Shown: positions 8,396-17,670, counted from the first letter of the stretch. The stretch is 64,000 bases of DNA from Saprospiraceae bacterium (GCA_016714445.1 JADJNF010000004.1:1-64000), one strand, 5' to 3'. Translations and numbers: made by a program. Notes: generated by a model not told the origin, from the sequence alone.

Positions 8396-9714
8396 CGATG
8401 CTTTATTTTTTGATACAATGTTTTTAATTCAAATCCTCTCATTTCGGCAAAATCAAAAATGCTATTATGAAAATTATAGGATATCATAGTAAAATACTCA
8501 TTTTTGCCTACAAACCTATCATGAATGACTTCAATATCCTGATGTGTAGAAATAGCAGTAGTTATCAGGCATTGGTCCATGACGATCAAAGGATGCACTT
8601 TAATACCCGTGATCATCTCCCTGGCAACATTATATATCTTGTAAGGAAATCCTGTGCCGCAACGAAACCCTATCCTACTCCGATATCCCAAACTATGATC
8701 CATTGTAATGCCCGCACTTTCTAGATTTTCGAGAGTTGCCGGAAATAAAAAGCGCAAAAAATGATTTCTGCTGATATGTACCTCCTCTCCTATCACCATT
8801 TCCAATCTTTTTTTTTCTTCACAAATTTGATCAACAGAATACGTACTATCAAAACCGGGATGAATACCAATCTGATAACCATTTTTTTTTGCCAACAAGA
8901 TACTATTTAAAAAAACTTCATCCCTGACATCTGCTACCACATCGTATTTTGATATCCCTCCCATCAGATAAAATATATATTTAGACATATCATCAGATAT
9001 CAATAATTCGTCAAAAGTGTTGTAAGGATTAGTATTTGTAAAGTACTGCCGGGTCTGCACAAAAAGTTTCGATGCGTTCATTCGCTTTACTACACCACCC
9101 TGCAACCTTAAGAACTTAGAAAATGAACCAAACTTCTTTATATGGTCTATATCGTGGCTCATTGACTTTTTTGATTTTAGTTTACTTGGGCTAAGTCCAA
9201 GACTGCTGGCAAAACAATACACAATATGATCAACCACTGGTATTTGTTCCAAAGTCTCCCGTACCAGAAAATGCTTTTGTTCTTCAAGCATTCCCCTGAA
9301 ATCACAATCATACACATTTAAATCGTACTCTTCATACCTGGAAATATGAAAAAATATCGTTTCAAATAGGTCAAATCCAAAAGTATTTTCAATTAAAAAC
9401 GCTTCTTCCTTTCTATTTTCTTCTATACTAAATAAAGTAAATTCTTTATAATGATACTGCCCGGATTGAAGTGAAGTAGTGGAAAAATGTTTTATATTTT
9501 TAAAAAATGTATCTGATACAGGTACAAAATAATTAATATTCTCACTTCTTTCTTTTGAATATTCAATGCATATCTGATGATTTGATAACAAGTTGTTGGT
9601 GGTAATCAGATATCCTTCCGGCCAAACAGGATGATGATTGATATACTCAATGACGTATTGCAATCTTGGGTTATTGATCAGTTCATGATTGGTTTTCAGA
9701 TAAATATATGTCAT
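8392..9714 (-). CDS. Polysaccharide deacetylase-like protein (paralogue 2)
   Basis: 440 aa, collinear with the 5643-6974 protein: shared FETIFFHISRYEE, then SMSHDIDHIKKF (His187, Asp188, Asp190), YQIGIHPGFDS (His285) and a closing SYNFHNSIFD. No signal peptide is seen, so it would act in the cytoplasm or on a substrate presented there. It sits between the FemAB-like gene (4-nt gap) and the GT4 gene (4-nt overlap), so it is part of one operon. The substrate is unknown; the catalytic call is by family resemblance only. Confidence 0.7.
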   Translation of the reverse strand: MTYIYLKTNHELINNPRLQYVIEYINHHPVWPEGYLITTNNLLSNHQICIEYSKERSENINYFVPVSDTFFKNIKHFSTTSLQSGQYHYKEFTLFSIEENRKEEAFLIENTFGFDLFETIFFHISRYEEYDLNVYDCDFRGMLEEQKHFLVRETLEQIPVVDHIVYCFASSLGLSPSKLKSKKSMSHDIDHIKKFGSFSKFLRLQGGVVKRMNASKLFVQTRQYFTNTNPYNTFDELLISDDMSKYIFYLMGGISKYDVVADVRDEVFLNSILLAKKNGYQIGIHPGFDSTYSVDQICEEKKRLEMVIGEEVHISRNHFLRFLFPATLENLESAGITMDHSLGYRSRIGFRCGTGFPYKIYNVAREMITGIKVHPLIVMDQCLITTAISTHQDIEVIHDRFVGKNEYFTMISYNFHNSIFDFAEMRGFELKTLYQKIKHR

Positions 9715-9717
9715 TAT

Positions 9718-10686
9718 CTAAATTTTACCAGTGAGAGCATACCACATTCTCATTAATGGATGTCGGATACGATATATTTGATAATATGGAATTGGTGTTC
9801 CTCCAAAGCTCTCAAAAAAAGACTGAACTCCGGGCAACATAGAGCCTTCGAAATCATATACATCCACAATATCTGATGCATATTGGATTGAATTCCACAA
9901 TATCATCGGTCCGACGCCCATATTTTTGTGTTTTTCATCAATAGCCAACAATAGATTATATGCCGTAGTTTTGTCCCAAACCAGATATTGAGCAGCAACA
10001 ATATTTTGGTTTCGATCTTTTGCAATAAATATTTTGCGGTGTTCGGTATTCGCTTTATCGATAGATTTCAAATAAGAAATATCAAATGGCAATTTAATTT
10101 TTTGTTTATCAAAATTTGCTTTTTGAAGGTCAAACAAAGGATCAATATTGTCCGTATGCGTAACCATATATTCTTTTTCAGCTTTTTTTATTTTGTTCTT
10201 CAAACTACTTTTGAAACCATCCCAAATTTTTTCTTTTGACTTGATGTCATTAAGCAAATAGGTGTAGTGTGTGGTTTGCTTAAATTTTTTGTTGTAAAAG
10301 GGCAACCACATATCAAAACTATAATGAAAATTAATTCTAAAATAGTCAGAAAACGGAATTTGATCCACCAAATCCTGTATGATCTGACGTTTATTGGATT
10401 GTATAGTTGCGTTTTTTTCATTCTGCATATTTTTTGTAAAATAAATACCGGAAAAAGGCGTCAATAAAGGAGTATATATTGCAGATAACCCCCACTTTTT
10501 TTTGAAAAAAACAGGCATAAAGGCTACAATCTGATTCTCATTGTCTAAAGAAATACGGACATCCCACCGACATGAAGACACAGCATCAAGCCAATACGGT
10601 TGGAAAAATATGGGTATATTTTCCTGTGTTTTACAATAAAGGATAAATTTTTCTTTTGCCGTCAAGGAATTAATAATTGTGACCAA
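9718..10686 (-). CDS. FemAB-like GNAT acyltransferase
   Basis: 322 aa. The C-terminal half resembles the GNAT/FemAB group: FKSSLKNKIKKAEKEY, then IVAAQYLVWDKTTAYNLLLA, then NMGVGPMILWNSIQYA and VYDFEGSMLPGVQSFFESFG. Members transfer aminoacyl or acyl groups, here plausibly onto a glycan sugar (inference). The start is TTG at 10684-10686: a TGA is in frame only two codons upstream, and that TGA is the stop of the preceding FkbM gene, so no earlier start is possible and the pair is likely coupled. Confidence 0.7.
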   Translation of the reverse strand: MVTIINSLTAKEKFILYCKTQENIPIFFQPYWLDAVSSCRWDVRISLDNENQIVAFMPVFFKKKWGLSAIYTPLLTPFSGIYFTKNMQNEKNATIQSNKRQIIQDLVDQIPFSDYFRINFHYSFDMWLPFYNKKFKQTTHYTYLLNDIKSKEKIWDGFKSSLKNKIKKAEKEYMVTHTDNIDPLFDLQKANFDKQKIKLPFDISYLKSIDKANTEHRKIFIAKDRNQNIVAAQYLVWDKTTAYNLLLAIDEKHKNMGVGPMILWNSIQYASDIVDVYDFEGSMLPGVQSFFESFGGTPIPYYQIYRIRHPLMRMWYALTGKI

Positions 10687-10692
10687 AAGTAA

Positions 10693-11490
10693 TCAATGCA
10701 TCCGATGTGCGCAAATCATTTTAATACCGTAAGGATTTTCTGATGAAATTATTTCAAATCCATAAGGTGAAATATCATTTTTTAAATCGGCAACTGTATA
10801 ATCTCCATGCAATTCAATAAGAATAATCCTGACACTTTTTAACCAGTCAGGCTTGTTTTTAAACAAAATATTTTCTGTACCCTCAATGTCGATTTTTAAC
10901 AAATCTATGGTATTGATATGATACTCCTTCATTAATGAATCCATTCTTATGCCATCAACTTCAGCACCAGTGACTTCACTAAGATGATGATTTTGACCTT
11001 TAAGACTGCTACTATCAATTTTTACCATTTTGTTTTTATCAAATATGGCTTTATTAATACATATAATTGGGTATAAAGCTGCATTTCGCTGCAAAATAAA
11101 AAAGTTTTCAGCAGAAGGTTCTACCGAAAGATAAGTGCCTATATGGTGATATTGTTGAAAATACACAGATGTACAACCTACATGCGCACCCAAATCAACA
11201 AATGTTGCACACTCAGGGATCCATTCCTGTGGTACATGATATACCTTTTCCAACATAACTTCATAAAATATCGGAATATCCTGTATTCTAAACTCAATTT
11301 CACAAATGTTGTGATTGACTTTTATGCGGTACTTTGAAATTGAATTTACATTAATCAGACTTTTTAATGGCTTCAATTTAGAATATACATACATCAGTAT
11401 AGTATTTAATAGCAGTAACCATTTGGTGCGAAAGTCAACACCAACGGTATTTATAAAATCAATTTTACTTTTTAAAGTGGATAATGTCAT
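10693..11490 (-). CDS. FkbM-family methyltransferase
   Basis: About 265 aa from the ATG at 11488-11490. The SAM-binding fold shows FVDLGAHVGCTSVYFQ (motif I), YLSVEPSAENFFILQ (motif II) and the FkbM signature IDLLKIDIEGTENILF. It would O-methylate a sugar of the surface glycan. A longer frame opens at 11550, but those 20 extra residues are low-complexity and a minus-strand -7 box lies within them (11528-11535), so the internal ATG is preferred. Downstream genes follow with very small gaps. Confidence 0.75.
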   Translation of the reverse strand: MTLSTLKSKIDFINTVGVDFRTKWLLLLNTILMYVYSKLKPLKSLINVNSISKYRIKVNHNICEIEFRIQDIPIFYEVMLEKVYHVPQEWIPECATFVDLGAHVGCTSVYFQQYHHIGTYLSVEPSAENFFILQRNAALYPIICINKAIFDKNKMVKIDSSSLKGQNHHLSEVTGAEVDGIRMDSLMKEYHINTIDLLKIDIEGTENILFKNKPDWLKSVRIILIELHGDYTVADLKNDISPYGFEIISSENPYGIKMICAHRMH

Positions 11491-11527
11491 CTGATTATTA
11501 GTAGTTATCTTTTTTTTAATACCTTTA

Positions 11528-11535
11528 CAAAGGTA
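11528..11535 (-). promoter_or_regulatory. -7 promoter box for the FkbM-FemAB-deacetylase-GT4 operon
   Basis: The minus strand reads TACCTTTG here, a perfect TAnnTTTG, about 38 nt upstream of the chosen FkbM start. It lies in an inverted repeat, ACCTTT-AC-AAAGGT (11521-11534), midway between two divergent genes. No TTTG is at the ideal -33 distance. Confidence 0.4.
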
Positions 11536-11556
11536 ATCATCATTATTCATAATAGA

Positions 11557-12642
11557 GTGTCTGCAAAAAAAATAGGAATTGTATTTAATACTGGTTTGGG
11601 AGATGGGTTAATGTTGTTGCCATTAATACAAGCCCTCAAAGTTGAAGGGTACAAAGTCAGTATCATAATCAGTTCTAAGTATATGTCTAGCGATGTATTG
11701 TCTAGTTTTGATTCTTATGGTGAGATTATGGAAATAGGAACCAGGTTGATTGATATCGTCAGATTTTCTATAGCTAGATTTCGTAAGTTTGATTATTTTC
11801 TGGTATCTTTTACTTCATCTTCACTGACATGGATAGCTGCAGCTTCATGGATGTCAAAGTTCGTCATTACGAATCGAAAAAAGTGGTATTTACGTCTTTT
11901 CCCAACGCTTCTTTTTCAAGATTTTTCTTCCATAGAGCATGTTACAGTCCAGAATATAAGATTAGCAAAACGTTTTTTGTCGGAGGATAATGTTTTTTTA
12001 AAAAAAGACATCAATGTCCTAACTTATATAGGCTATAGACAAGATGATGTTACAATTTCTCCAATTGATGGAGTGGACTTATACCAGAATCCATGTTTTG
12101 TAGTACAGGTAAGTGCTGCAAATAATCAAGTGAAATACAAAAACTGGAAAATAGAAAACTGGATCATATTTTTCAGGTTGGTAAATGAATTGCTTCCCAA
12201 AGCTTCCATTATACTCTTAGGTGATGCCAATGAGACCTGTTATGCCGATACCATCATGGACGCTAATTTGAAAAATATTTCTTCACGAGTAGGTCAGACT
12301 ACTTTGTCTGATGTGTCCGCAACACTTGCGAAGAGTACGCTTTACATAGGTCTTGATAGTGGATTGATGCAACTGGCTGCTTTTCTAGGGAAACCTACAT
12401 TTACCATTTGGGGACCGACAGAGCCTGCGGAATGTGGATACCAAATTATAGATGCAAGTCGCCATCGTGATATCTGCCTCAGACTTCCTTGTCATCCTTG
12501 TAAATCAAATATATCCCCCAATAAGACGAGATATAATCATCCAAGCAAATGGCCCGACGTAGCTTGCATAAATAATATCGAACCCTTGTATGTATTTGAA
12601 GAATTTATGCTATTTTATAATCAATTATTTCCTAAAAAATAG
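11557..12642 (+). CDS. GT9 (heptosyltransferase-like) glycosyltransferase
   Basis: 361 aa. The N-terminus KKIGIVFNTGLGDGLMLLPL is the ADP-heptose:LPS heptosyltransferase nucleotide-fold start. The C-terminal half has VVQVSAANNQVKYKNWKIEN, then STLYIGLDSGLMQLAAFLGK and PTFTIWGPTEPAECGY, the family's donor-site motifs. The start is GTG 11557: the next ATG would cut off the first beta strand. It is the only plus-strand gene within a run of minus-strand glycan genes and is convergent with the FkbM gene at 12697. Likely adds a heptose or related sugar. Confidence 0.8.
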   Translation: MSAKKIGIVFNTGLGDGLMLLPLIQALKVEGYKVSIIISSKYMSSDVLSSFDSYGEIMEIGTRLIDIVRFSIARFRKFDYFLVSFTSSSLTWIAAASWMSKFVITNRKKWYLRLFPTLLFQDFSSIEHVTVQNIRLAKRFLSEDNVFLKKDINVLTYIGYRQDDVTISPIDGVDLYQNPCFVVQVSAANNQVKYKNWKIENWIIFFRLVNELLPKASIILLGDANETCYADTIMDANLKNISSRVGQTTLSDVSATLAKSTLYIGLDSGLMQLAAFLGKPTFTIWGPTEPAECGYQIIDASRHRDICLRLPCHPCKSNISPNKTRYNHPSKWPDVACINNIEPLYVFEEFMLFYNQLFPKK

Positions 12643-12696
12643 AGATTCACAAACTTCAAATTCTTCAAATAGAACTTCAAAATTATTTATTTGGTT

Positions 12697-13530
12697 CTAC
12701 ACATCATTAAAGTGATTTGAATAGCTAGACATACGGCAGATGATATCAATAGAAGAGAAATTACATTCTTTGAGTTTCAAAGCTAAGACATCAGTGTTTA
12801 CGTATTCCTTTAATTGTAAATTGTAATTATATGCAAAATTGAAGCTGCAGTTTTGGTCTAAATTTTTAATGTATTCAAGTATAGATAATGTTTCATCTAC
12901 AAATTCAGGCAAATTGGCTTCGAAAACAACGAGCGGTATCGAAGAATGGAGACCTTCAAAAACACTGTACTCATGGCCTTCCACATCGACTTTCAAAAAT
13001 ACTGGCTTACCATACTTTCTCATCTCGATATCCAGAGTAGAAGTTTCAACTTTATATTTTTCTGATGTAAAAATTTTTTTTTCTCTATATACACCATTTG
13101 TAAGTGCATCTACCCACTTTAAACTAAGCGTATTTAGCGCAGAATTATTTCTATTCTGATAAAAAACTGCTCCATCTATATTATTGCTGATAGCTTTTGC
13201 TTCAATTACCAACCTGTTTGTATCACCAAACCTATACCTAAGAATTTTTAAATTGTTGATATCAGGTTCATAAGCAATAACTTGACTACTGAATTTTAAA
13301 AAAGTTAATGTTGTCCAGCCATAATTAGCTCCAATATCAAAAATAAGCGCATCGCTCTTTTTCAAGGGGGATAAAAGTCCGGAGTAAAATAAATCTTCAT
13401 TTTTTATTTCTTCCCACTGACTTCTATTTTTCCACTTCATCAGGAATAGATGCAGCCCAGAAAATAGCCAATAGTTATAAAAAGTCAGTAGTCCGGTTTT
13501 GTGCAAAATATATTGTTTTAAATATGACAT
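12697..13530 (-). CDS. FkbM-family methyltransferase
   Basis: 277 aa. SAM-binding motifs: LIFDIGANYGWTTLTFL, then VIAYEPDINNLKILRYR, then the family signature PVFLKVDVEGHEYSVFEGL. It would methylate a glycan hydroxyl in the cytoplasm. It starts 4 nt after the stop of the GT2 gene at 13535, so it is the third gene of a tight operon (GT2, GT2, FkbM). It is only distantly like the FkbM protein at 10693-11490, so they are unlikely to be a recent duplication. Confidence 0.8.
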   Translation of the reverse strand: MSYLKQYILHKTGLLTFYNYWLFSGLHLFLMKWKNRSQWEEIKNEDLFYSGLLSPLKKSDALIFDIGANYGWTTLTFLKFSSQVIAYEPDINNLKILRYRFGDTNRLVIEAKAISNNIDGAVFYQNRNNSALNTLSLKWVDALTNGVYREKKIFTSEKYKVETSTLDIEMRKYGKPVFLKVDVEGHEYSVFEGLHSSIPLVVFEANLPEFVDETLSILEYIKNLDQNCSFNFAYNYNLQLKEYVNTDVLALKLKECNFSSIDIICRMSSYSNHFNDV

Positions 13531-13534
13531 AATC

Positions 13535-14515
13535 CTATTCCGCTTTTGTTTTTATAAAAATAGTTTTTAGCCATCTTCTGCATTTCATCAGATTCCTAAA
13601 CCCCAAAATATTTAAAAAAGCAATATGATACCAGCTTATAACCTCACTGTTCCACTTGGGTATATAGACTCCACCTAAATGTTTTACATATAAACTAAAG
13701 GCATTGTCTATGTCATAAATACCTATACGATAAATAAAATAATACACATAGTCAATAAAATAATCTTCGTTTTTATGAAAATAATCAGGTGCATGGGATT
13801 TTAAGAGATTCAAAATTGAAAGTCTAACTTTCAAGCCTTCCGTATTTATTATCATTGGGTTCATTTTCGTCAGCTGTCCGAAATTTCTTTGGCGGTAGAC
13901 GGCAGATGGGGTGAGGTCGTAAACAATTGACGCAGTACCTTTGAAGCATAATATCCTGAATATCATATCAGTATCTTCTCCTACTTTTAATGTTTCATTA
14001 AATCCATTTATCCCGGTCAATGCATCTATATGGAACAAATTTGAATCTAAGTGGCCAAGCAAAGAAGCAGCTATTGATTTATATGGATCTTGTCCTTCGG
14101 TAAGGAGTGGAACCTCCCGTATTTTTTTATCCTCAGATAAGTGGTGATACACACCAGCAACCATCAAGGGTGATGAAGTCGATGTAAAAATTAATTTAAG
14201 TTGACGTTCCAGTTTATCAGAATACAGCAGGTCATCCGCATCCAAAAACTGTATCCATTGCCCATGGGAATGTGCAATTCCTTTGTTGCGGGCATAAGAT
14301 ACACCTTGTTTTTCTTCAAAGAAGAGAGATATTTTTTCTGGAAATTTTTCCTGGATCTGTAAAACTTTATCTACTGTATGATCAATCGAATTATTATCTA
14401 CAACAATGATTTCTGTATGGCAATAAGTTTGATTTAGTGCGGAATAAATACACTCTTCGATAAAATCCTGACCATTAAAGACAGGAATTATAATACTTAC
14501 TAGTGGAGTGGTCAT
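13535..14515 (-). CDS. GT2-family glycosyltransferase
   Basis: 326 aa. The GT-A fold starts PLVSIIIPVFNGQDFIEECI, followed by EIIVVDNNSIDHT and the DXD-containing QFLDADDLLYSDKLERQ; further on, GEDTDMIFRILCF is the usual catalytic-base region. It transfers a sugar from an NDP-sugar to a glycan intermediate; no transmembrane segments. Its ATG overlaps the upstream GT2 stop by 4 nt. Confidence 0.85.
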   Translation of the reverse strand: MTTPLVSIIIPVFNGQDFIEECIYSALNQTYCHTEIIVVDNNSIDHTVDKVLQIQEKFPEKISLFFEEKQGVSYARNKGIAHSHGQWIQFLDADDLLYSDKLERQLKLIFTSTSSPLMVAGVYHHLSEDKKIREVPLLTEGQDPYKSIAASLLGHLDSNLFHIDALTGINGFNETLKVGEDTDMIFRILCFKGTASIVYDLTPSAVYRQRNFGQLTKMNPMIINTEGLKVRLSILNLLKSHAPDYFHKNEDYFIDYVYYFIYRIGIYDIDNAFSLYVKHLGGVYIPKWNSEVISWYHIAFLNILGFRNLMKCRRWLKTIFIKTKAE

Positions 14516-15414
14516 AAAAATTTAGACTTTACTTGTCCCATTCTATAAAAAATTGGTGAAAAGCTATCTAAAACAGCATTTTGCCAGTAGTAATTCTCTT
14601 TTAGTATGGTTTTGAACAAATATATTGGCAACTTAATTATCAAGGCTACGGTTGATTTAAGAAGCAAAAGAATGGTGCTCCATAATTGATATTCATTGCG
14701 GGATTTTTCACCATCCCTTCCGTGCGCAAAAGCACTTTTTAAATGCCACATCAACGCTAACTTATGTCTTAAAACAGGATGATAAATTTTAAATTCCGGA
14801 TCAAAACCCAGGATAAAACCTTTATTTAATAGTTTTTTTTGAATTTCATCTTCTTCGGCATATCCTATTTTACTACCCTTCATACCCAGGTTTTCATTAA
14901 AAAGCCCCACTTCGATCAATGAAGATTTTTTAATAGCAAAGAGCCCTCCTGTAAGAAGTGGTTTGGTGAGATAACCGATTTGATGTAGTGGATTTATCAT
15001 ATTCCCAAATTCAGAACTAAGCCATTTCGGTTTCGGATCATCATAATATCCGATATGAGTTCCTCCAAAACAATCAAAATCATAATTACTGCAAATAAAT
15101 ATAAAGCGATTCAACAAATTTGGAAATGCAATCGCATCATCATCAATATATAACAACCAATCTCCGTTGGCTTCCTTTGCACCACGATTACGGGCATGAC
15201 TAAGTCCTATCTTCGGCTCGAAAAAATATCTCACTTTAGGTAGTTTTGATGAAAATGAATCAACTACTCTTTTTGTATCATCACTGGAATTATTGTCAAT
15301 AATGATAATTTCAATTTCATTTGTCACTTGGGATAATATAGAATCCAGACACTTTTTAAGGAGTCTTGAACGATTGTAGGTACACACCACAATTGAAAGC
15401 AGTAAGTTTGCCAT
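14512..15414 (-). CDS. GT2-family glycosyltransferase
   Basis: 300 aa. GT-A motifs: LSIVVCTYNRSRLLKKCLDS, EIIIIDNNSSDDT, the DXD region WLLYIDDDAIAFP, and GYAEEDEIQKKLLNKGF as base region. It is the first gene of the operon GT2-GT2-FkbM, preceded by a long AT-rich stretch without genes. Similar to but clearly different from the next GT2, so the two probably make successive linkages. Confidence 0.85.
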   Translation of the reverse strand: MANLLLSIVVCTYNRSRLLKKCLDSILSQVTNEIEIIIIDNNSSDDTKRVVDSFSSKLPKVRYFFEPKIGLSHARNRGAKEANGDWLLYIDDDAIAFPNLLNRFIFICSNYDFDCFGGTHIGYYDDPKPKWLSSEFGNMINPLHQIGYLTKPLLTGGLFAIKKSSLIEVGLFNENLGMKGSKIGYAEEDEIQKKLLNKGFILGFDPEFKIYHPVLRHKLALMWHLKSAFAHGRDGEKSRNEYQLWSTILLLLKSTVALIIKLPIYLFKTILKENYYWQNAVLDSFSPIFYRMGQVKSKFL

Positions 15415-16222
15415 TGAGGCAAATTTACAACTTATAAAATCTAAACTGAAAATTGAACTAATAAATTACATTTATACTATACCAAAGCTATGCAAAAATT
15501 TTCAGAAATGGAAATAAAAATGTGCAAACATCAATGAGTTTGTTTCATTTTTTTCAAATTAATGAAAATATGTCTTTCGCTCAAAATAATAGTGATTGAA
15601 ACTATTTGTAAGTTTTTAGAAGAGAGTCCTAATTTGGCTCGCCAGGTATTCAATATTCAGACAGAGGCTTAGGCAAATTCTAATTTTTCTGACGAAAAAA
15701 AAAATGCTTTTTTCACTTTAGCAATGTTCCATTAGATTAGTGTAATGTGTAATTGCGAAATTAGGCAAGTATACACTTAAAATTTTAAAGCATTATCGCT
15801 GGTGTCGATAAATGTTTTGATCTGCTGATTTCGTTTCTATGCTATGATAAAAAGGTTTTTTGGCTTCTTTGTTTAACCAAACACTTAGGAACTAAGTCAA
15901 ATATTTGGTTAATTTCTCTAGAAGAGTTATTTTTGTTGTGGATTAATAGTTTATTTTTTTTCTTGAAAGATAATATATATATTAATTTTGAGATATTTTA
16001 TGTATATCTATTTAGAATAGTTGTGATTTTTTTTTAATGAGTTTTTTCTATTTTTATAAAGAAATGTATCTTCTGTTATTCTGTGGTTATAAAAAATTAT
16101 TTTTTATATTATTGTATAACTTAGAGTGAATTTTGGCAAATTCTGTATTAAAATCCTAATTCTGCACTTGTGTATTACTTGATTAAAATGGTCCTTTTGA
16201 CATCAATATATTAAAAGTAATT
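15415..16222. other. 808-bp AT-rich region without a supported gene
   Basis: All frames are broken by frequent stops and no protein family is recognisable. It contains one nested inverted repeat (15873-15912, listed separately). It lies between a minus-strand operon and a plus-strand gene pair, so it should hold promoters for both; I found no convincing TTTG/TAnnTTTG pair. Composition looks even more AT-rich than its surroundings. Confidence 0.6.
15873..15912. repeat. Nested perfect inverted repeat
   Basis: TTAACCAAA (15873-15881) pairs with TTTGGTTAA (15904-15912), and inside it CTTAG (15884-15888) pairs with CTAAG (15892-15896) around a GAA loop. Both stems are perfect. No T-run follows, so it is not an ordinary terminator; an operator or RNA hairpin is possible. 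Confidence 0.55.
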
Positions 16223-16924
16223 ATGACTTCAACTAAATTGACTATTTTTATAGGTTTTGATCCAGTGGAAAGCATATCCTTTTACACGCTAATTCACTCT
16301 ATCACCCATTTTGCATCTCAACCTGTTTTTATTGTTCCTTTGAATATTCGAAATTTAAATTCTCACTTTTATCGAGAGAGAGACCCAAAACAATCTAATG
16401 AATTCAGCTTTACTCGTTTTCTTGTCCCATATTTAATGGATTTCCAAGGTTGGGCTCTATTTATGGATTGTGATATGATGCTTCGCGAAGATATTTTTAA
16501 TATTTTTGAAGAAATTAAAAACCAGGAAGAAAAAGCAGTTTATGTAGTGAAGCATGACTATGACGTAAAAGAAGGATTAAAATATCTTAATACTGTCCAA
16601 TATTCATATCCAAGAAAAAATTGGTCGTCTTTCGTTTTATGGAATTGTGGACATAAATCAAATAAAAAAGTTACTCAAGAGTGGGTAAACGTTGCTTCGG
16701 GTCTCGAGTTGCATAGATTTACGTGGTTGGATGATACTGAAATTGGAGAATTAAACATAAGATGGAATTGGCTTGTTGGAGAATACAAAAATCCACCAGA
16801 TAATGTTGCTAATGTTCATTGGACTCTTGGTGGACCGTATTTTAATGAATTTAAAGATGTGGACTTTAATCATGAATGGTTTGAAATGAAAGATAAAATG
16901 ATTCATTGTTCTCAAATAATTTAA
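16223..16924 (+). CDS. Glycosyltransferase, GT8-like GT-A fold
   Basis: 233 aa. The start TIFIGFDPVESISFYTLIHS, then a DXD motif in LFMDCDMML (Asp82, Asp84) and the C-terminal HWTLGGPYFNEFKDVDF place it with small GT8-like glycosyltransferases of bacterial surface-glycan loci. It would transfer a sugar in a metal-dependent reaction. It is followed after 47 bp by a GT29-like gene on the same strand; the two form a plus-strand pair within a minus-strand locus, preceded by gene-free DNA, which suggests separate acquisition (inference). Confidence 0.65.
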   Translation: MTSTKLTIFIGFDPVESISFYTLIHSITHFASQPVFIVPLNIRNLNSHFYRERDPKQSNEFSFTRFLVPYLMDFQGWALFMDCDMMLREDIFNIFEEIKNQEEKAVYVVKHDYDVKEGLKYLNTVQYSYPRKNWSSFVLWNCGHKSNKKVTQEWVNVASGLELHRFTWLDDTEIGELNIRWNWLVGEYKNPPDNVANVHWTLGGPYFNEFKDVDFNHEWFEMKDKMIHCSQII

Positions 16925-16971
16925 ATATTTCTTAGCTCTTTCAAGAGAATTAACCATATTTTTAAAATAAG

Positions 16972-17670
16972 ATGAAGCCCATACTTGCACTTATTGGCAA
17001 TGCTCCTTTACAAAAAGATTTCTCAAGTACTATTGATTCATTTGACCTTGTGATACGTTGTAATGAAGCTAAGACATTAGGAACTAACACCGGCCATAAA
17101 ACAAATATTCTTTGTATATCAAATATAGGGGCCCCATCAAAACGAATTATTGCTGAAAAGTCTGTAACGAAGCTACTAAAATTCCCAGAATTGTCAGAAA
17201 TATGGTTTCCAAGAAATGCAGAATCGAATATTGATAATTCTAAAATTATTATTGAAGTAAATAAACTCTTCGATGTACGTATTAAATATTTTTCAAAAGA
17301 AATGAATGAAAGAGTATTTAAAAAACTGGCAGTTTTCAGTGATTTTGATTTCGTTGAACCAAGTACTGGCATACTTGCTTTATGTTATATTCTTGAACAA
17401 CCGGAGTTCGACAAATATGAAAAATATTTATTTGGATTTACATTTGAAATGTGGGAAGGTCACCCTGCTAAAGCTGAAAGGTTGTTAATAAAATCATTTT
17501 GCGAAAACCGAAATGACTTAATTTTTGTGCCTGTAAGTTCTTATTGGAATCTTAAGAGAATCATTAAAGAATCAACTTTATTTTGCATATTAAGTAGGTT
17601 AAAAGAGAGATGTAAAAGAAGGATAATTAAGGAACTTAAATCTCATTTATTTCTTAAGAGAGTAAAATAA
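16972..17670 (+). CDS. Sialyltransferase-like (GT29-type) glycosyltransferase
   Basis: 232 aa. Features of the GT29 sialylmotifs are visible in order: an L-like motif ALIGNAPLQ (6-14) with DLVIRCNEA; an S-like motif EPSTGILALCYIL (129-141); and a VS-like HxxxxE in EGHPAKAER (His164, Glu169). The family classically uses CMP-sialic acid or related CMP-sugars; the bacterial members' donors are mostly untested. No CMP-sialic acid synthesis genes are in the window. The C-terminus ends in a basic stretch (RLKERCKRRIIKELK) that may bind membrane or lipid-linked acceptor. Confidence 0.65.
   Translation: MKPILALIGNAPLQKDFSSTIDSFDLVIRCNEAKTLGTNTGHKTNILCISNIGAPSKRIIAEKSVTKLLKFPELSEIWFPRNAESNIDNSKIIIEVNKLFDVRIKYFSKEMNERVFKKLAVFSDFDFVEPSTGILALCYILEQPEFDKYEKYLFGFTFEMWEGHPAKAERLLIKSFCENRNDLIFVPVSSYWNLKRIIKESTLFCILSRLKERCKRRIIKELKSHLFLKRVK

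Noticed and set aside
15415..16222. A hidden insertion sequence
   Set aside because: No transposase remnant, terminal repeats or target duplications were found; only the one nested hairpin.
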